Source: Corynebacterium marambiense (GTDB lineage Bacteria > Actinomycetota > Actinomycetes > Mycobacteriales > Mycobacteriaceae). Taken from it: a stretch of DNA of 64,000 bases. Made by a program: the position numbers and the translations under genes. The stretch covers positions 62,001 to 126,000 of the forward strand of contig NZ_JAEIOT010000004.1 of the NCBI RefSeq assembly GCF_016342275.1. The letters are read 5' to 3'. Positions within the stretch are counted from its first letter, which is position 1. Every line of letters starts with the position of its first letter. Of this stretch, positions 57,518-64,000 are shown in pieces. The notes below the pieces were generated by a model. That model had not been told where the DNA came from. It was given only the letters and a program-made list of their open reading frames with translations, and ran no database searches.

Positions 57518-58618
57518 TCACCGGGCGAGATGACGCTCGATCACCGGCGCCATCGATTCCCACGCCTGAAGGGAGCTCATCGCGAGGTGGGCGCTGTCCA
57601 CGGTGTGTGAACTGACCGGCTCCACACCGTCCAGGTCCTCCCAGGCCTTCAGCGGCTCCCAATTCAGGCCCGCCATATCCGTCGTGTCCCCGGCCCGGAG
57701 AACAAGCACCGGCCCCGTATAGGGCGAACGGGTGGCGGTCATGTGAATCATGAAACACCTCCCGGAGGCATCCTTCATGGCGTCGATCTCCTCATCAGAG
57801 AAGTTCGGGGCGTCCGCCGCCCGGATCATCTCTCCGATCAGTGCGTCATCGAAGTGCTCCAGAACCGCGAGAATGTCACCGAACCCACCGTCTCCCGGAA
57901 GCTCGGGGATCTCTTCATCCGGCTTATGGTGACGAATGAAGGTGTCCAACGCCGCAGCCAGACCGTTCGGGGTGTCCGGAGATATTCCAGACGGGTACGC
58001 ATCTATGACACCGAGGAACTCGATGACCTCGCCATCCTGCTGCAGCATCCCCGCGATGGTGTGCGCGAGGGCGCCCCCGGACGAGTACCCGAGAAGCCGG
58101 TACGGTCCCTCGGGCTGTACCTGACGCACGAGGTCGAGATAGTAACGGCACAGCGCATCATGATCGAGGCCGATCGACAACGTGGTCTCCGCATCCGGTA
58201 GCTGCACACCGATCACCCGATAGTCCCCCTCGAGCAGCCCCGCCAGAGGAGCGTAGCTCCAGGCAAGCCCGACGACGGCATGGAAACAGAAGATCGGGGC
58301 GCCGCCGCCACCGGAAAAATCAACCAACACGCCCTCACCCGGCAACTGGACACGCGGTGCGGCACCATCCCCGTCAGAAGCGGTGACGGCGGCGGCGATG
58401 GCTTCCGGGGTGCGGTGGGTGAGGATCGTGTCAACACCCACGTCGAGCCCGGCACGCCGCAACCTGCCGAGCAACTTCATCGCGGACAGCGAGTGTCCCC
58501 CGCATGCGAAGAAGTCATCACTTGGCACAAGGTCGGTTCCGGTCAGTTCGCTCATGTGCCGGGCGATGAGCTCCGTGGCCTCCGCGCGATCCGGAATGGC
58601 ACTGGAATTCTTGGTCAT
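57518..58618 (-). CDS. Carrier protein-thioesterase didomain (PCP-TE)
   Basis: This 366-residue protein has a peptidyl carrier domain (residues about 10-85, phosphopantetheine Ser43 in DDFFACGGHSLSAMKLL) and a type I thioesterase (VLVDFSGGGGAPIFCFHAVVGLAWSYAPL; nucleophile in LLGYSSGGALAH near residue 175; His in SAHLAMSS). It lacks condensation and adenylation domains; the adenylation partner is the next gene upstream (55 bp). ATG at 58618 is chosen; the longer frame to 58750 overlaps that gene. It would hold the activated amino acid and release or transfer it. Confidence 0.88.
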   Translation of the reverse strand: MTKNSSAIPDRAEATELIARHMSELTGTDLVPSDDFFACGGHSLSAMKLLGRLRRAGLDVGVDTILTHRTPEAIAAAVTASDGDGAAPRVQLPGEGVLVDFSGGGGAPIFCFHAVVGLAWSYAPLAGLLEGDYRVIGVQLPDAETTLSIGLDHDALCRYYLDLVRQVQPEGPYRLLGYSSGGALAHTIAGMLQQDGEVIEFLGVIDAYPSGISPDTPNGLAAALDTFIRHHKPDEEIPELPGDGGFGDILAVLEHFDDALIGEMIRAADAPNFSDEEIDAMKDASGRCFMIHMTATRSPYTGPVLVLRAGDTTDMAGLNWEPLKAWEDLDGVEPVSSHTVDSAHLAMSSLQAWESMAPVIERHLAR

Positions 58619-58673
58619 GATGCAGGAGGCTCCTTGGAGATGTGCTGTGCGGGACAACGTCGAAAAAGGGAAG

Positions 58674-60284
58674 TCACTTCCGGGAATGGTAGAGCCGGAC
58701 CAGCTCTCGGCGATCCAGCTTTCCGTTCCCGGTGACGGGGAGTTGGTCAATCAGGGTGATCGTCGAGGGAACCGCGTAGGCGGGCACCCGGCCCCGCATC
58801 TGTGCAGCCAGGGTGTCGTAGTCCGGGCATCCCGGGTCCGCCACGATGAATCCCCGCAGCTCCGGATTCTCCCCTGTCGTGTCGGCCACCGCCGCAGCGG
58901 CACGAACGCCGTCGAGCCCACTCAACGCCGACTCGACCTCACCGAGGGTCACCCGGTTCCCGCGGATCTTCACCTGATCGTCGACCCGCCCGGCGTAGTA
59001 CATCTGCCCCCGGTGCCAGCCCGCGAGATCACCGGTCCGGTACATACGGCCACCCGCATCCCCCTCGAAGGGACTGGGCACGAACGTCCGGGCGGTGAGC
59101 TCCTCGTCGCCGACGTAACCGGCGGCGAGCTGCACGCCGGCCAGATACAGCTCACCCGTCTCATCATCACCGACTTCGTTTCCCTCGGCGTCGAGAATGT
59201 GGACGGTGACATTGTCCTCGGGCAGCCCCAGCAGACAGGTGCCCTCCGGGCAGGGCGGGGTCGAATCCGCGGTGTACTCGACACAGGTCACGTCCATGGC
59301 GGCCTCCGTCGGACCGTACAGGCCCAGTATCCGGCATCCGATCTCATCCAGGCAGCGCTGCGCCAGATCCGTCGGTACCGCCTCCCCGCCGAGGAGCAGG
59401 AACCGGAGTCCGTTCAGTGTATCGAGGGAGTCACCGAAGTCCTCCAGGACCTCCGCGACGACCCGCATGTGGCTCGGCACCATAGACAGCACCGTGACCC
59501 GGTTGTCTCGGATGACATCCACGAAACCGTCGACATCCCCCGGCCACCAGGTCGCGGACGGAAGGACAACGGCTCCACCACCGGCCAGTGGGGTGATCAT
59601 CTCCGCAACACTCACGTCGAATCCCACGGGCGCCTTCTGCATCCACCGGAAATCCTCGACCGGCCCCAGCGTGCGCACAAACCACTGCATGTGGGCGGCC
59701 GCACCCCGGTGCACGTTCAGGACGCCCTTCGGGGCACCCGTCGTCCCGGAGGTGTAGATCAGGTAGACGCCATCCTCCGGGGTGACCGGCCGAGTGAGCT
59801 CCCGCGCGTCGACGGCGGAAGTGTCCCCCTCCGGAGCCAGGGGGACCGGAATCACCGGCAGATCCGTGGCGGGAAGCTCCACGTCCCCGACGGTGAGCAC
59901 CAGAACGGGCTCGGAGTTCTCCAGGATGTAGGCGATCCGCTCCGCCGGGTTCGACGGATCGACGGGGGTGTAGACGCCACCGGCACGGATCACTGCTGCC
60001 GCGGCGATCGGCAGTGCGGCCGACCGTCGGGCAACGACAGCGACCCGGTCCCCCGTGCAAACACCCGCGTCGAGGAGAGTCCGGGTGAACGCGTTGACCC
60101 GGGCATCGAACTCACGGTGGGTGAGCGTGGCATCCGCCGCCACCACGGCGTCGAGATCCGGGTGCCGCTGCGCCGCGAGTCGGATCATCTCGTCAACCGT
60201 CGCGGGCTCAACCGGGACCACCGGGCCACGGTTGCGTGCGGGTACGGGGCGGAGCTGAGAGGGTGAGGGTGAGGTTGAGGTCAT
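58674..60284 (-). CDS. Free-standing NRPS adenylation protein
   Basis: This 536-residue adenylation protein has no attached carrier. Motifs: VYLIYTSGTTGAPKGVLNVHRG (A3), LGLYGPTEAAMDV (A5), YRTGDLAGWHRGQMYYAGRVDDQVKIRGNRV (A7-A8) and PVTGNGKLDRREL (A10 Lys). The specificity residues I read are D-V-A-S-L-G-L-M-D-K, which match no code I know, so the substrate is open; an amino acid, perhaps lysine or ornithine (free or N-hydroxylated), is suggested by the neighbouring monooxygenase. It should load the PCP-TE protein encoded downstream. Confidence 0.88.
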   Translation of the reverse strand: MTSTSPSPSQLRPVPARNRGPVVPVEPATVDEMIRLAAQRHPDLDAVVAADATLTHREFDARVNAFTRTLLDAGVCTGDRVAVVARRSAALPIAAAAVIRAGGVYTPVDPSNPAERIAYILENSEPVLVLTVGDVELPATDLPVIPVPLAPEGDTSAVDARELTRPVTPEDGVYLIYTSGTTGAPKGVLNVHRGAAAHMQWFVRTLGPVEDFRWMQKAPVGFDVSVAEMITPLAGGGAVVLPSATWWPGDVDGFVDVIRDNRVTVLSMVPSHMRVVAEVLEDFGDSLDTLNGLRFLLLGGEAVPTDLAQRCLDEIGCRILGLYGPTEAAMDVTCVEYTADSTPPCPEGTCLLGLPEDNVTVHILDAEGNEVGDDETGELYLAGVQLAAGYVGDEELTARTFVPSPFEGDAGGRMYRTGDLAGWHRGQMYYAGRVDDQVKIRGNRVTLGEVESALSGLDGVRAAAAVADTTGENPELRGFIVADPGCPDYDTLAAQMRGRVPAYAVPSTITLIDQLPVTGNGKLDRRELVRLYHSRK

Positions 60285-60346
60285 GGATCCATTCTCGTCT
60301 GATGGTCTGGTGCGCCTGGCTGGTTCGTCGTCACCGGGAAACGCGG

Positions 60347-61660
60347 TCAGCCTCTGTCGCTGATGGCCCGGCTGCCCACGGAGACGAGTCCGTCACCGTC
60401 ACCCGAGATGCCCCCGAGGATCCGGTCCGCGAGCAACCCGAGGCAACTGAGATTTCCGAATCCCGGTCCCTGGTTGAAGCCTGCCAACGTCGGGAGCACG
60501 AGAGGCGGGTCCATGCCGTCGACCGTGAGGTCACGTCTGATGCTTCCCTCGATACCAGCGACGAACCCCGCCCTCCTGGTGCCTCCTTCCGGATCAAACC
60601 CGGCGGCCATGGCGAGCTGGGCCCGGGCGCCATCGCCGAGGAGACCGATGAACCAGGACGGGTCGGCGCCGCGGGCATCGATGACCGTGTCGGCGGCGAC
60701 GGAACTCCCGGGGTGCTCCACGTGGACGACGGGGCCGGTGGCGCTCGCTGTCACCGAGGACACCGATCCCATGACGTGCCTGCACCTTCCATCGCGTCCG
60801 ATGAGTTCCAGGGACTGCAGGGAGAGGACACCCCGGTCCGTCCGGCAGAGCATCGCCCGTCGGGTGGCGGCGTCGAGTGACGTCCAAACTTCCGGGTCGG
60901 TGTAGAGCGCATTCTCTTGGAAGTTCTCTCCTCGGGACAGGAGGCAGGCGGTCGGTGCGACCGTAACGATCTCCGCGACCCGGTGGGCCGTGAGCTCTTC
61001 GATAATGCTCGCCGCGGTCTCTCCCCCACCGATGACACAGACGCGGCCGGTGAATCGGGCATCCGCGGCAATGCGGGCCCAGAAACCGGCGACGCTCAGC
61101 ACGTTGCTGTGCTGGAGGAACCGACGCTCACTCGTTCCGGGGCCGGTGAGCATGAGGGCATCCGACGAGAGGATTCTCGGTGTCCCGGAGATCGCGTCCT
61201 CCACCCGGATGCGCCAATCGTTGTCGGAGATCTCAGCGTTGGTGACCCGTCCGGGCACGGGGTTCAGCCCGATCCGTTCACTGACCCAGCGGAGGTAAGC
61301 AGCCCATTCGCTGTGCATGGGCTGTGGGCGAGCTCTGTCAATCCACGCGGCGTACGTTCCCGCGTCGATGAGATGGGAGGTCCAGGACAATGCCGCCATT
61401 CCACGGTCGATCTCAGCGTCGATCCGGTGGTCGCCCGTGAGTTCGGTCCTGTAGGGGAAGCCGACGTCCTTTTCTGGGGACGTCCCCAACCGGTGGCGAC
61501 CGTCCGTCCAGCCGCCCGCGGCCAGCCAGTGTGCACCGACGCCATGTGGATCGATCACCGTGATCTCCGGGACGTCCAGTCCGAGACGCTCGGCGACGTG
61601 GGCCTTGGCCGCGACCGCGACCGCTTTCGGGCCGGCTCCGACGATGGTGAGGGTGCTCAC
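60347..61660 (-). CDS. MbtG-like L-lysine/ornithine N-monooxygenase
   Basis: This 437-residue FAD/NADPH enzyme would hydroxylate the side-chain amine of lysine or ornithine for hydroxamate formation. FAD motif TIVGAGPKAVAVAAKA at the N terminus, the segment AAGGWTDGRHRLGTSPEKDVGFPYRTELTG, NADPH motif VCVIGGGETAASIIEEL near residue 210, and the ending LPTLAGFNQGPGFGNLSCLGLLADRILGG. The match to mycobacterial MbtG (mycobactin lysine N6-monooxygenase) is much closer than to IucD or PvdA, so lysine is the first guess. It heads a leftward group: monooxygenase, adenylation protein, PCP-TE, spacings of about 60 bp. Confidence 0.9.
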   Translation of the reverse strand: MSTLTIVGAGPKAVAVAAKAHVAERLGLDVPEITVIDPHGVGAHWLAAGGWTDGRHRLGTSPEKDVGFPYRTELTGDHRIDAEIDRGMAALSWTSHLIDAGTYAAWIDRARPQPMHSEWAAYLRWVSERIGLNPVPGRVTNAEISDNDWRIRVEDAISGTPRILSSDALMLTGPGTSERRFLQHSNVLSVAGFWARIAADARFTGRVCVIGGGETAASIIEELTAHRVAEIVTVAPTACLLSRGENFQENALYTDPEVWTSLDAATRRAMLCRTDRGVLSLQSLELIGRDGRCRHVMGSVSSVTASATGPVVHVEHPGSSVAADTVIDARGADPSWFIGLLGDGARAQLAMAAGFDPEGGTRRAGFVAGIEGSIRRDLTVDGMDPPLVLPTLAGFNQGPGFGNLSCLGLLADRILGGISGDGDGLVSVGSRAISDRG

Positions 61661-61771
61661 TGGGTTCTTCCGCTCCTGTCATTGTGTGGCGAGACGACTT
61701 GGGATCTGGAGCGCGGGACAGCACGACAAATCGCCAGCCGGTCCACGGACTCGTTGGAGGCCCCACATGCC

Positions 61772-61829
61772 GTAGGACAGCCTTAGCTTCAGCTTTTAAC
61801 TAGCTTACATTGCCACAAGTCTTACCTAA
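61772..61829. promoter_or_regulatory. Two weak DtxR-like boxes upstream of the monooxygenase gene
   Basis: 61772-61790 (GTAGGACAGCCTTAGCTTC, 12 of 19) and 61811-61829 (TGCCACAAGTCTTACCTAA, 11 of 19 with an intact ACCTAA half) lie in the 266-bp gap upstream of the monooxygenase. This stretch is AT-richer than its surroundings. The matches are weak alone but fit the iron boxes at the other two siderophore promoters. Confidence 0.35.
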
Positions 61830-61926
61830 CCCACGGCACCCTAGTTGAGATTGGTTGGTCGTGGATCGTTCGCTGGATGACCACTTCACACCGTGGGCGG
61901 GGACGCATGGGGGCCAGTTGCACCGG

Positions 61927-62370
61927 TCAGGTCCTCGTCATGTCCTCCACCCGCCGGATCAGGGGGTCAAGCTCGGCCGAGATCCGCTCGGCGACGATCA
62001 CCCCGGTGCTCAGGGCCTCGAGGATGAACTCATCGAGTTCCTCTGCGGGAATCGGCGCACCGAGCGGAAAATCGAACGTGACCGTCAGTATCCCTACATC
62101 GGGCAGGAGCGAAACCTTACCCGGTCCGGGGATGCCGTTGAGGGCGGCGGACAGCAGCTCCCCGGCGAGAGTCTCCGTCCGACCTTGGAGCGGCCTCGGG
62201 TAGGCCGTGGTGACGGTCAATCTGTCGCCAGGTTTACACACCTTGAACCAATAGGTGAGTTCCCCGACGATCACGATTAGCTCGCCGTCACGTGTGCCGG
62301 TGCCGAATCCGAGCGCGTGGAGCCGATCGCGGATGACGCCGATACCCGTGGGTGACGTGGATGGTGGCAT
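61927..62370 (-). CDS. YbjN-like small protein
   Basis: This 147-residue protein has a pattern suggestive of the YbjN/type III chaperone-like fold: an N-terminal helix (GIGVIRDRLHALGF), beta strands with DRLTVTTAYPRPLQG, and a long C-terminal helix (PAEELDEFILEALSTGVIVAERISAELDPLIRRVEDM). Function is unknown. It lies between the siderophore genes and rpsQ on the minus strand, at a spot where other corynebacteria carry small hypothetical genes. Confidence 0.7.
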   Translation of the reverse strand: MPPSTSPTGIGVIRDRLHALGFGTGTRDGELIVIVGELTYWFKVCKPGDRLTVTTAYPRPLQGRTETLAGELLSAALNGIPGPGKVSLLPDVGILTVTFDFPLGAPIPAEELDEFILEALSTGVIVAERISAELDPLIRRVEDMTRT

Positions 62371-62459
62371 CGTTGCCTTTCACTTCGATTGATGGCAGGT
62401 GACATCCCGGTTGCACACTGCCGACGAGGGCGCCGCGGAACGAAGGGCCACCTGAATGA

Positions 62460-62495
62460 CTGAAGGCCCCGACCGGGTTCGGTCGGGGCCTTCAG
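62460..62495 (-). terminator. Hairpin downstream of rpsQ
   Basis: CTGAAGGCCCCGACC (62460-62474) pairs perfectly with GGTCGGGGCCTTCAG (62481-62495). It lies 75 bp after the rpsQ stop and should end the S10-side operon before the inserted genes. There is no T-run. Confidence 0.65.
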
Positions 62496-62570
62496 GTTGG
62501 CTGGTCTCGGGCGTTCCCCGTGGCGGTTACCCCGCCACCGGAAATGGACCCCGGATGAAGCCGGACGGAA

Positions 62571-62861
62571 CTAGCGGGCCTTCTCGACGATGTCGAGGAG
62601 ACGGAAGTGCTTGTCCTTGCTCAGCGGGCGGGTCTCGATGATGCGGACGAGGTCGCCGACACCGGCGGTTCCGTCCTCATCATGGGCCTTCACGCGGCTG
62701 TTCGTGCGGATCGTCTTGCCGTACAGCGCGTGCTGACGGCGATCCTCGAGCTCGACGACGATGGTCTTCTGCATCTTCGTCGAAACAACATAGCCGGTGC
62801 GGACCTTGCGGGCGCCCCTCTCGTTGGTGGATTCCTGGTTGTTCACGTTTGCCTCACTCAT
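62571..62861 (-). CDS. rpsQ: 30S ribosomal protein S17
   Basis: This 96-residue S17 has an N-terminal extension, then [44 protein letters not shown] and ends [19 protein letters not shown]. It is the last ribosomal gene before the second insertion. Confidence 0.97.
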   Translation of the reverse strand: MSEANVNNQESTNERGARKVRTGYVVSTKMQKTIVVELEDRRQHALYGKTIRTNSRVKAHDEDGTAGVGDLVRIIETRPLSKDKHFRLLDIVEKAR

Positions 62862-62863
62862 GA

Positions 62864-63094
62864 TTAGCCTTCAGCTCCCGGAACGACGGACAGACCCAGT
62901 TCACGTTCACGAATGACCGTGTAGATGCGGGCGATGTCACGCTTGACCGTCTTCAGGCGACCGTTGTTGGTCAGCTGGCCGGTGGCCATCTGGAAGCGGA
63001 GGTTGAAAAGCTCCTCCTTCGCCTCGTTGAGGCGGGTGACAAGCTCCTCGGCGTTGAGCTCGCGGAGCTCGAATGCGGGGGTACCGTTAGCCAT
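62864..63094 (-). CDS. rpmC: 50S ribosomal protein L29
   Basis: This 76-residue L29 ([59 protein letters not shown]) sits at the tunnel exit of the ribosome. The ATG at 63094 overlaps the rplP stop; codons upstream are not L29. Confidence 0.97.
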   Translation of the reverse strand: MANGTPAFELRELNAEELVTRLNEAKEELFNLRFQMATGQLTNNGRLKTVKRDIARIYTVIRERELGLSVVPGAEG

Positions 63095-63510
63095 TAGAGC
63101 TGGTCCTCCTTCTTGATGATGCGGACCTTGCAGGGCAGCTTCTGGGCTGCGCGACGGAGTGCCTCGAGGGCGACTTCCTCGTTGGCGTAGCTCATCTCGA
63201 AGAGGACGCGGCCGGGCTTGACGTTGGCCACCCACTTCTCGACGGGGCCTTTACCGGAACCCATACGCACGCCAAGCGGCTTCTGGGTCAAGGGACGGTC
63301 CGGGAAGATGTTGATCCACACCTTGCCGCCACGCTTGACGTGGCGGTTGATCGCGATACGCGCGGATTCAATCTGACGGTTGGTGATGTAGCAAGGCTCA
63401 AGAGCCTGGATACCGTAGTCACCGAAGGTAACGCGGTTTCCGCCCTTGGACACACCTGTCCGGGTGGGACGATGCTGCCGGCGGTACTTGACGCGCTTAG
63501 GGATAAGCAT
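63094..63510 (-). CDS. rplP: 50S ribosomal protein L16
   Basis: This 138-residue L16 ([100 protein letters not shown]) has its start at MLIPKR; the frame is open to 63600 but overlaps rpsC. Confidence 0.98.
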   Translation of the reverse strand: MLIPKRVKYRRQHRPTRTGVSKGGNRVTFGDYGIQALEPCYITNRQIESARIAINRHVKRGGKVWINIFPDRPLTQKPLGVRMGSGKGPVEKWVANVKPGRVLFEMSYANEEVALEALRRAAQKLPCKVRIIKKEDQL

Positions 63511-63514
63511 CTGT

Positions 63515-64000
63515 CTAGCCCTCCTGCTTCTGCTCGGCGCGCTGGCGACGCTGGCCGCCACGGCGCGGACGCTCGCGACGCTCGGCGCCACCACGACCAC
63601 GGCGGTCGGACGGAGCGTTCATTTCACTCTCGCGCTTGCCGCCGACAACGTCACCCTTGTAGATCCAGACCTTCACGCCGATACGGCCGAAGGTGGTGTG
63701 GGCCTCGTAGGTGCCGTAGTCGATTTCCGCACGCAACGTGTGCAGCGGAACGCGGCCCTCATGGTAACGCTCGGTGCGAGACATCTCAGCGCCGCCGAGA
63801 CGACCGGAACACACGACCTTGATGCCCTTGACCTGTGGCTGGCGCATCGCGGACTGGATGGCCTTACGCATCGCGCGGCGGAAGGCCACACGGTTGGTCA
63901 ACTGCTCCGCGATGGACTGTGCCACCAGCTGAGCGTTGGCGTCGATGTTCTTGACCTCAAGGATGTTGAGGGCGACCTGCTTGCCGGTGAGCTTCTCGAG
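63515..64000 (-). CDS. rpsC: 30S ribosomal protein S3, C-terminal part (cut by window edge)
   Basis: The reading frame enters from beyond 64000 and contains the S3 C-terminal domain ([107 protein letters not shown]). About 160 residues are visible; the N-terminal KH domain lies outside. The tail is Arg/Gln-rich. Confidence 0.96.
   Translation of the reverse strand, partial: LEKLTGKQVALNILEVKNIDANAQLVAQSIAEQLTNRVAFRRAMRKAIQSAMRQPQVKGIKVVCSGRLGGAEMSRTERYHEGRVPLHTLRAEIDYGTYEAHTTFGRIGVKVWIYKGDVVGGKRESEMNAPSDRRGRGGAERRERPRRGGQRRQRAEQKQEG

Noticed and set aside
58383..60266. 627-codon plus-strand frame opposite the adenylation and PCP-TE genes
   Set aside because: Antisense shadow; all NRPS motifs are on the minus strand.

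Overview
The window looks like a chromosomal segment of a high-GC actinobacterium of the Corynebacterium group. The evidence is an ESX-4 type VII secretion locus in its usual place beside rplM/rpsI and truA/rplQ/rpoA, the glmS-glmM neighbourhood, and ribosomal protein operons (rpsC to rplO, secY-adk-map-infA, rpsM-rpsK-rpsD-rpoA-rplQ) broken at points where, as I recall, C. glutamicum operons are also broken. No rRNA, tRNA, CRISPR array or insertion sequence was recognised.

Layout. 1-1.85 kb: an AT-rich patch with a membrane-anchored hypothetical protein whose 5' end looks broken and a lipoprotein; it carries a perfect 30-bp palindrome and a nine-base G/C run. 1.87-6.1 kb: MFS exporter, glmS and an alpha/beta-hydrolase-like protein that lacks the nucleophile serine. 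6.2-8.75 kb: four unrecognised small genes. 9-11.6 kb: glmM, rpsI, rplM. 12.35-22.1 kb: ESX-4 (esxT, esxU, a TIGR03931-like protein, eccC, eccD, mycP, eccB). 22.3-26 kb: a large membrane protein and truA. 26.2-33.7 kb: rplQ, rpoA, rpsD, rpsK, rpsM, infA, an L,D-transpeptidase, map, adk, secY. 34-37.8 kb: a TauE/SafE permease, then rplO-rpmD-rpsE-rplR-rplF-rpsH. 54-55.2 kb: rplE-rplX-rplN. 62.6-64 kb: rpsQ-rpmC-rplP-rpsC (cut by the window edge).

The most interesting part is what fills the ribosomal-operon breaks. Between rpsH and rplE (38.1-53.9 kb) lie a PAP2 phosphatase, a sugar ABC transporter with an ArsR-like regulator, a beta-lactamase-fold lipoprotein, and a catechol siderophore set: a formyltransferase on the minus strand, then, on the plus strand, entA, entB, entC, entE, a free aryl carrier protein and an EntF-like NRPS with a serine-type A-domain code. 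Between rplN and rpsQ (55.6-61.7 kb) lies a second, hydroxamate-type set: an MbtG-like N-monooxygenase, a free-standing adenylation domain, a carrier-thioesterase didomain, and a siderophore-interacting reductase fused to a methyltransferase-like domain. Candidate DtxR/IdeR iron boxes sit at the promoters of both sets. Together they suggest one split, iron-regulated pathway for a mixed catecholate/hydroxamate siderophore, built with only one condensation domain in view. The product is inferred, not shown. No siderophore exporter, uptake system, phosphopantetheinyl transferase or MbtH protein is present in the window.
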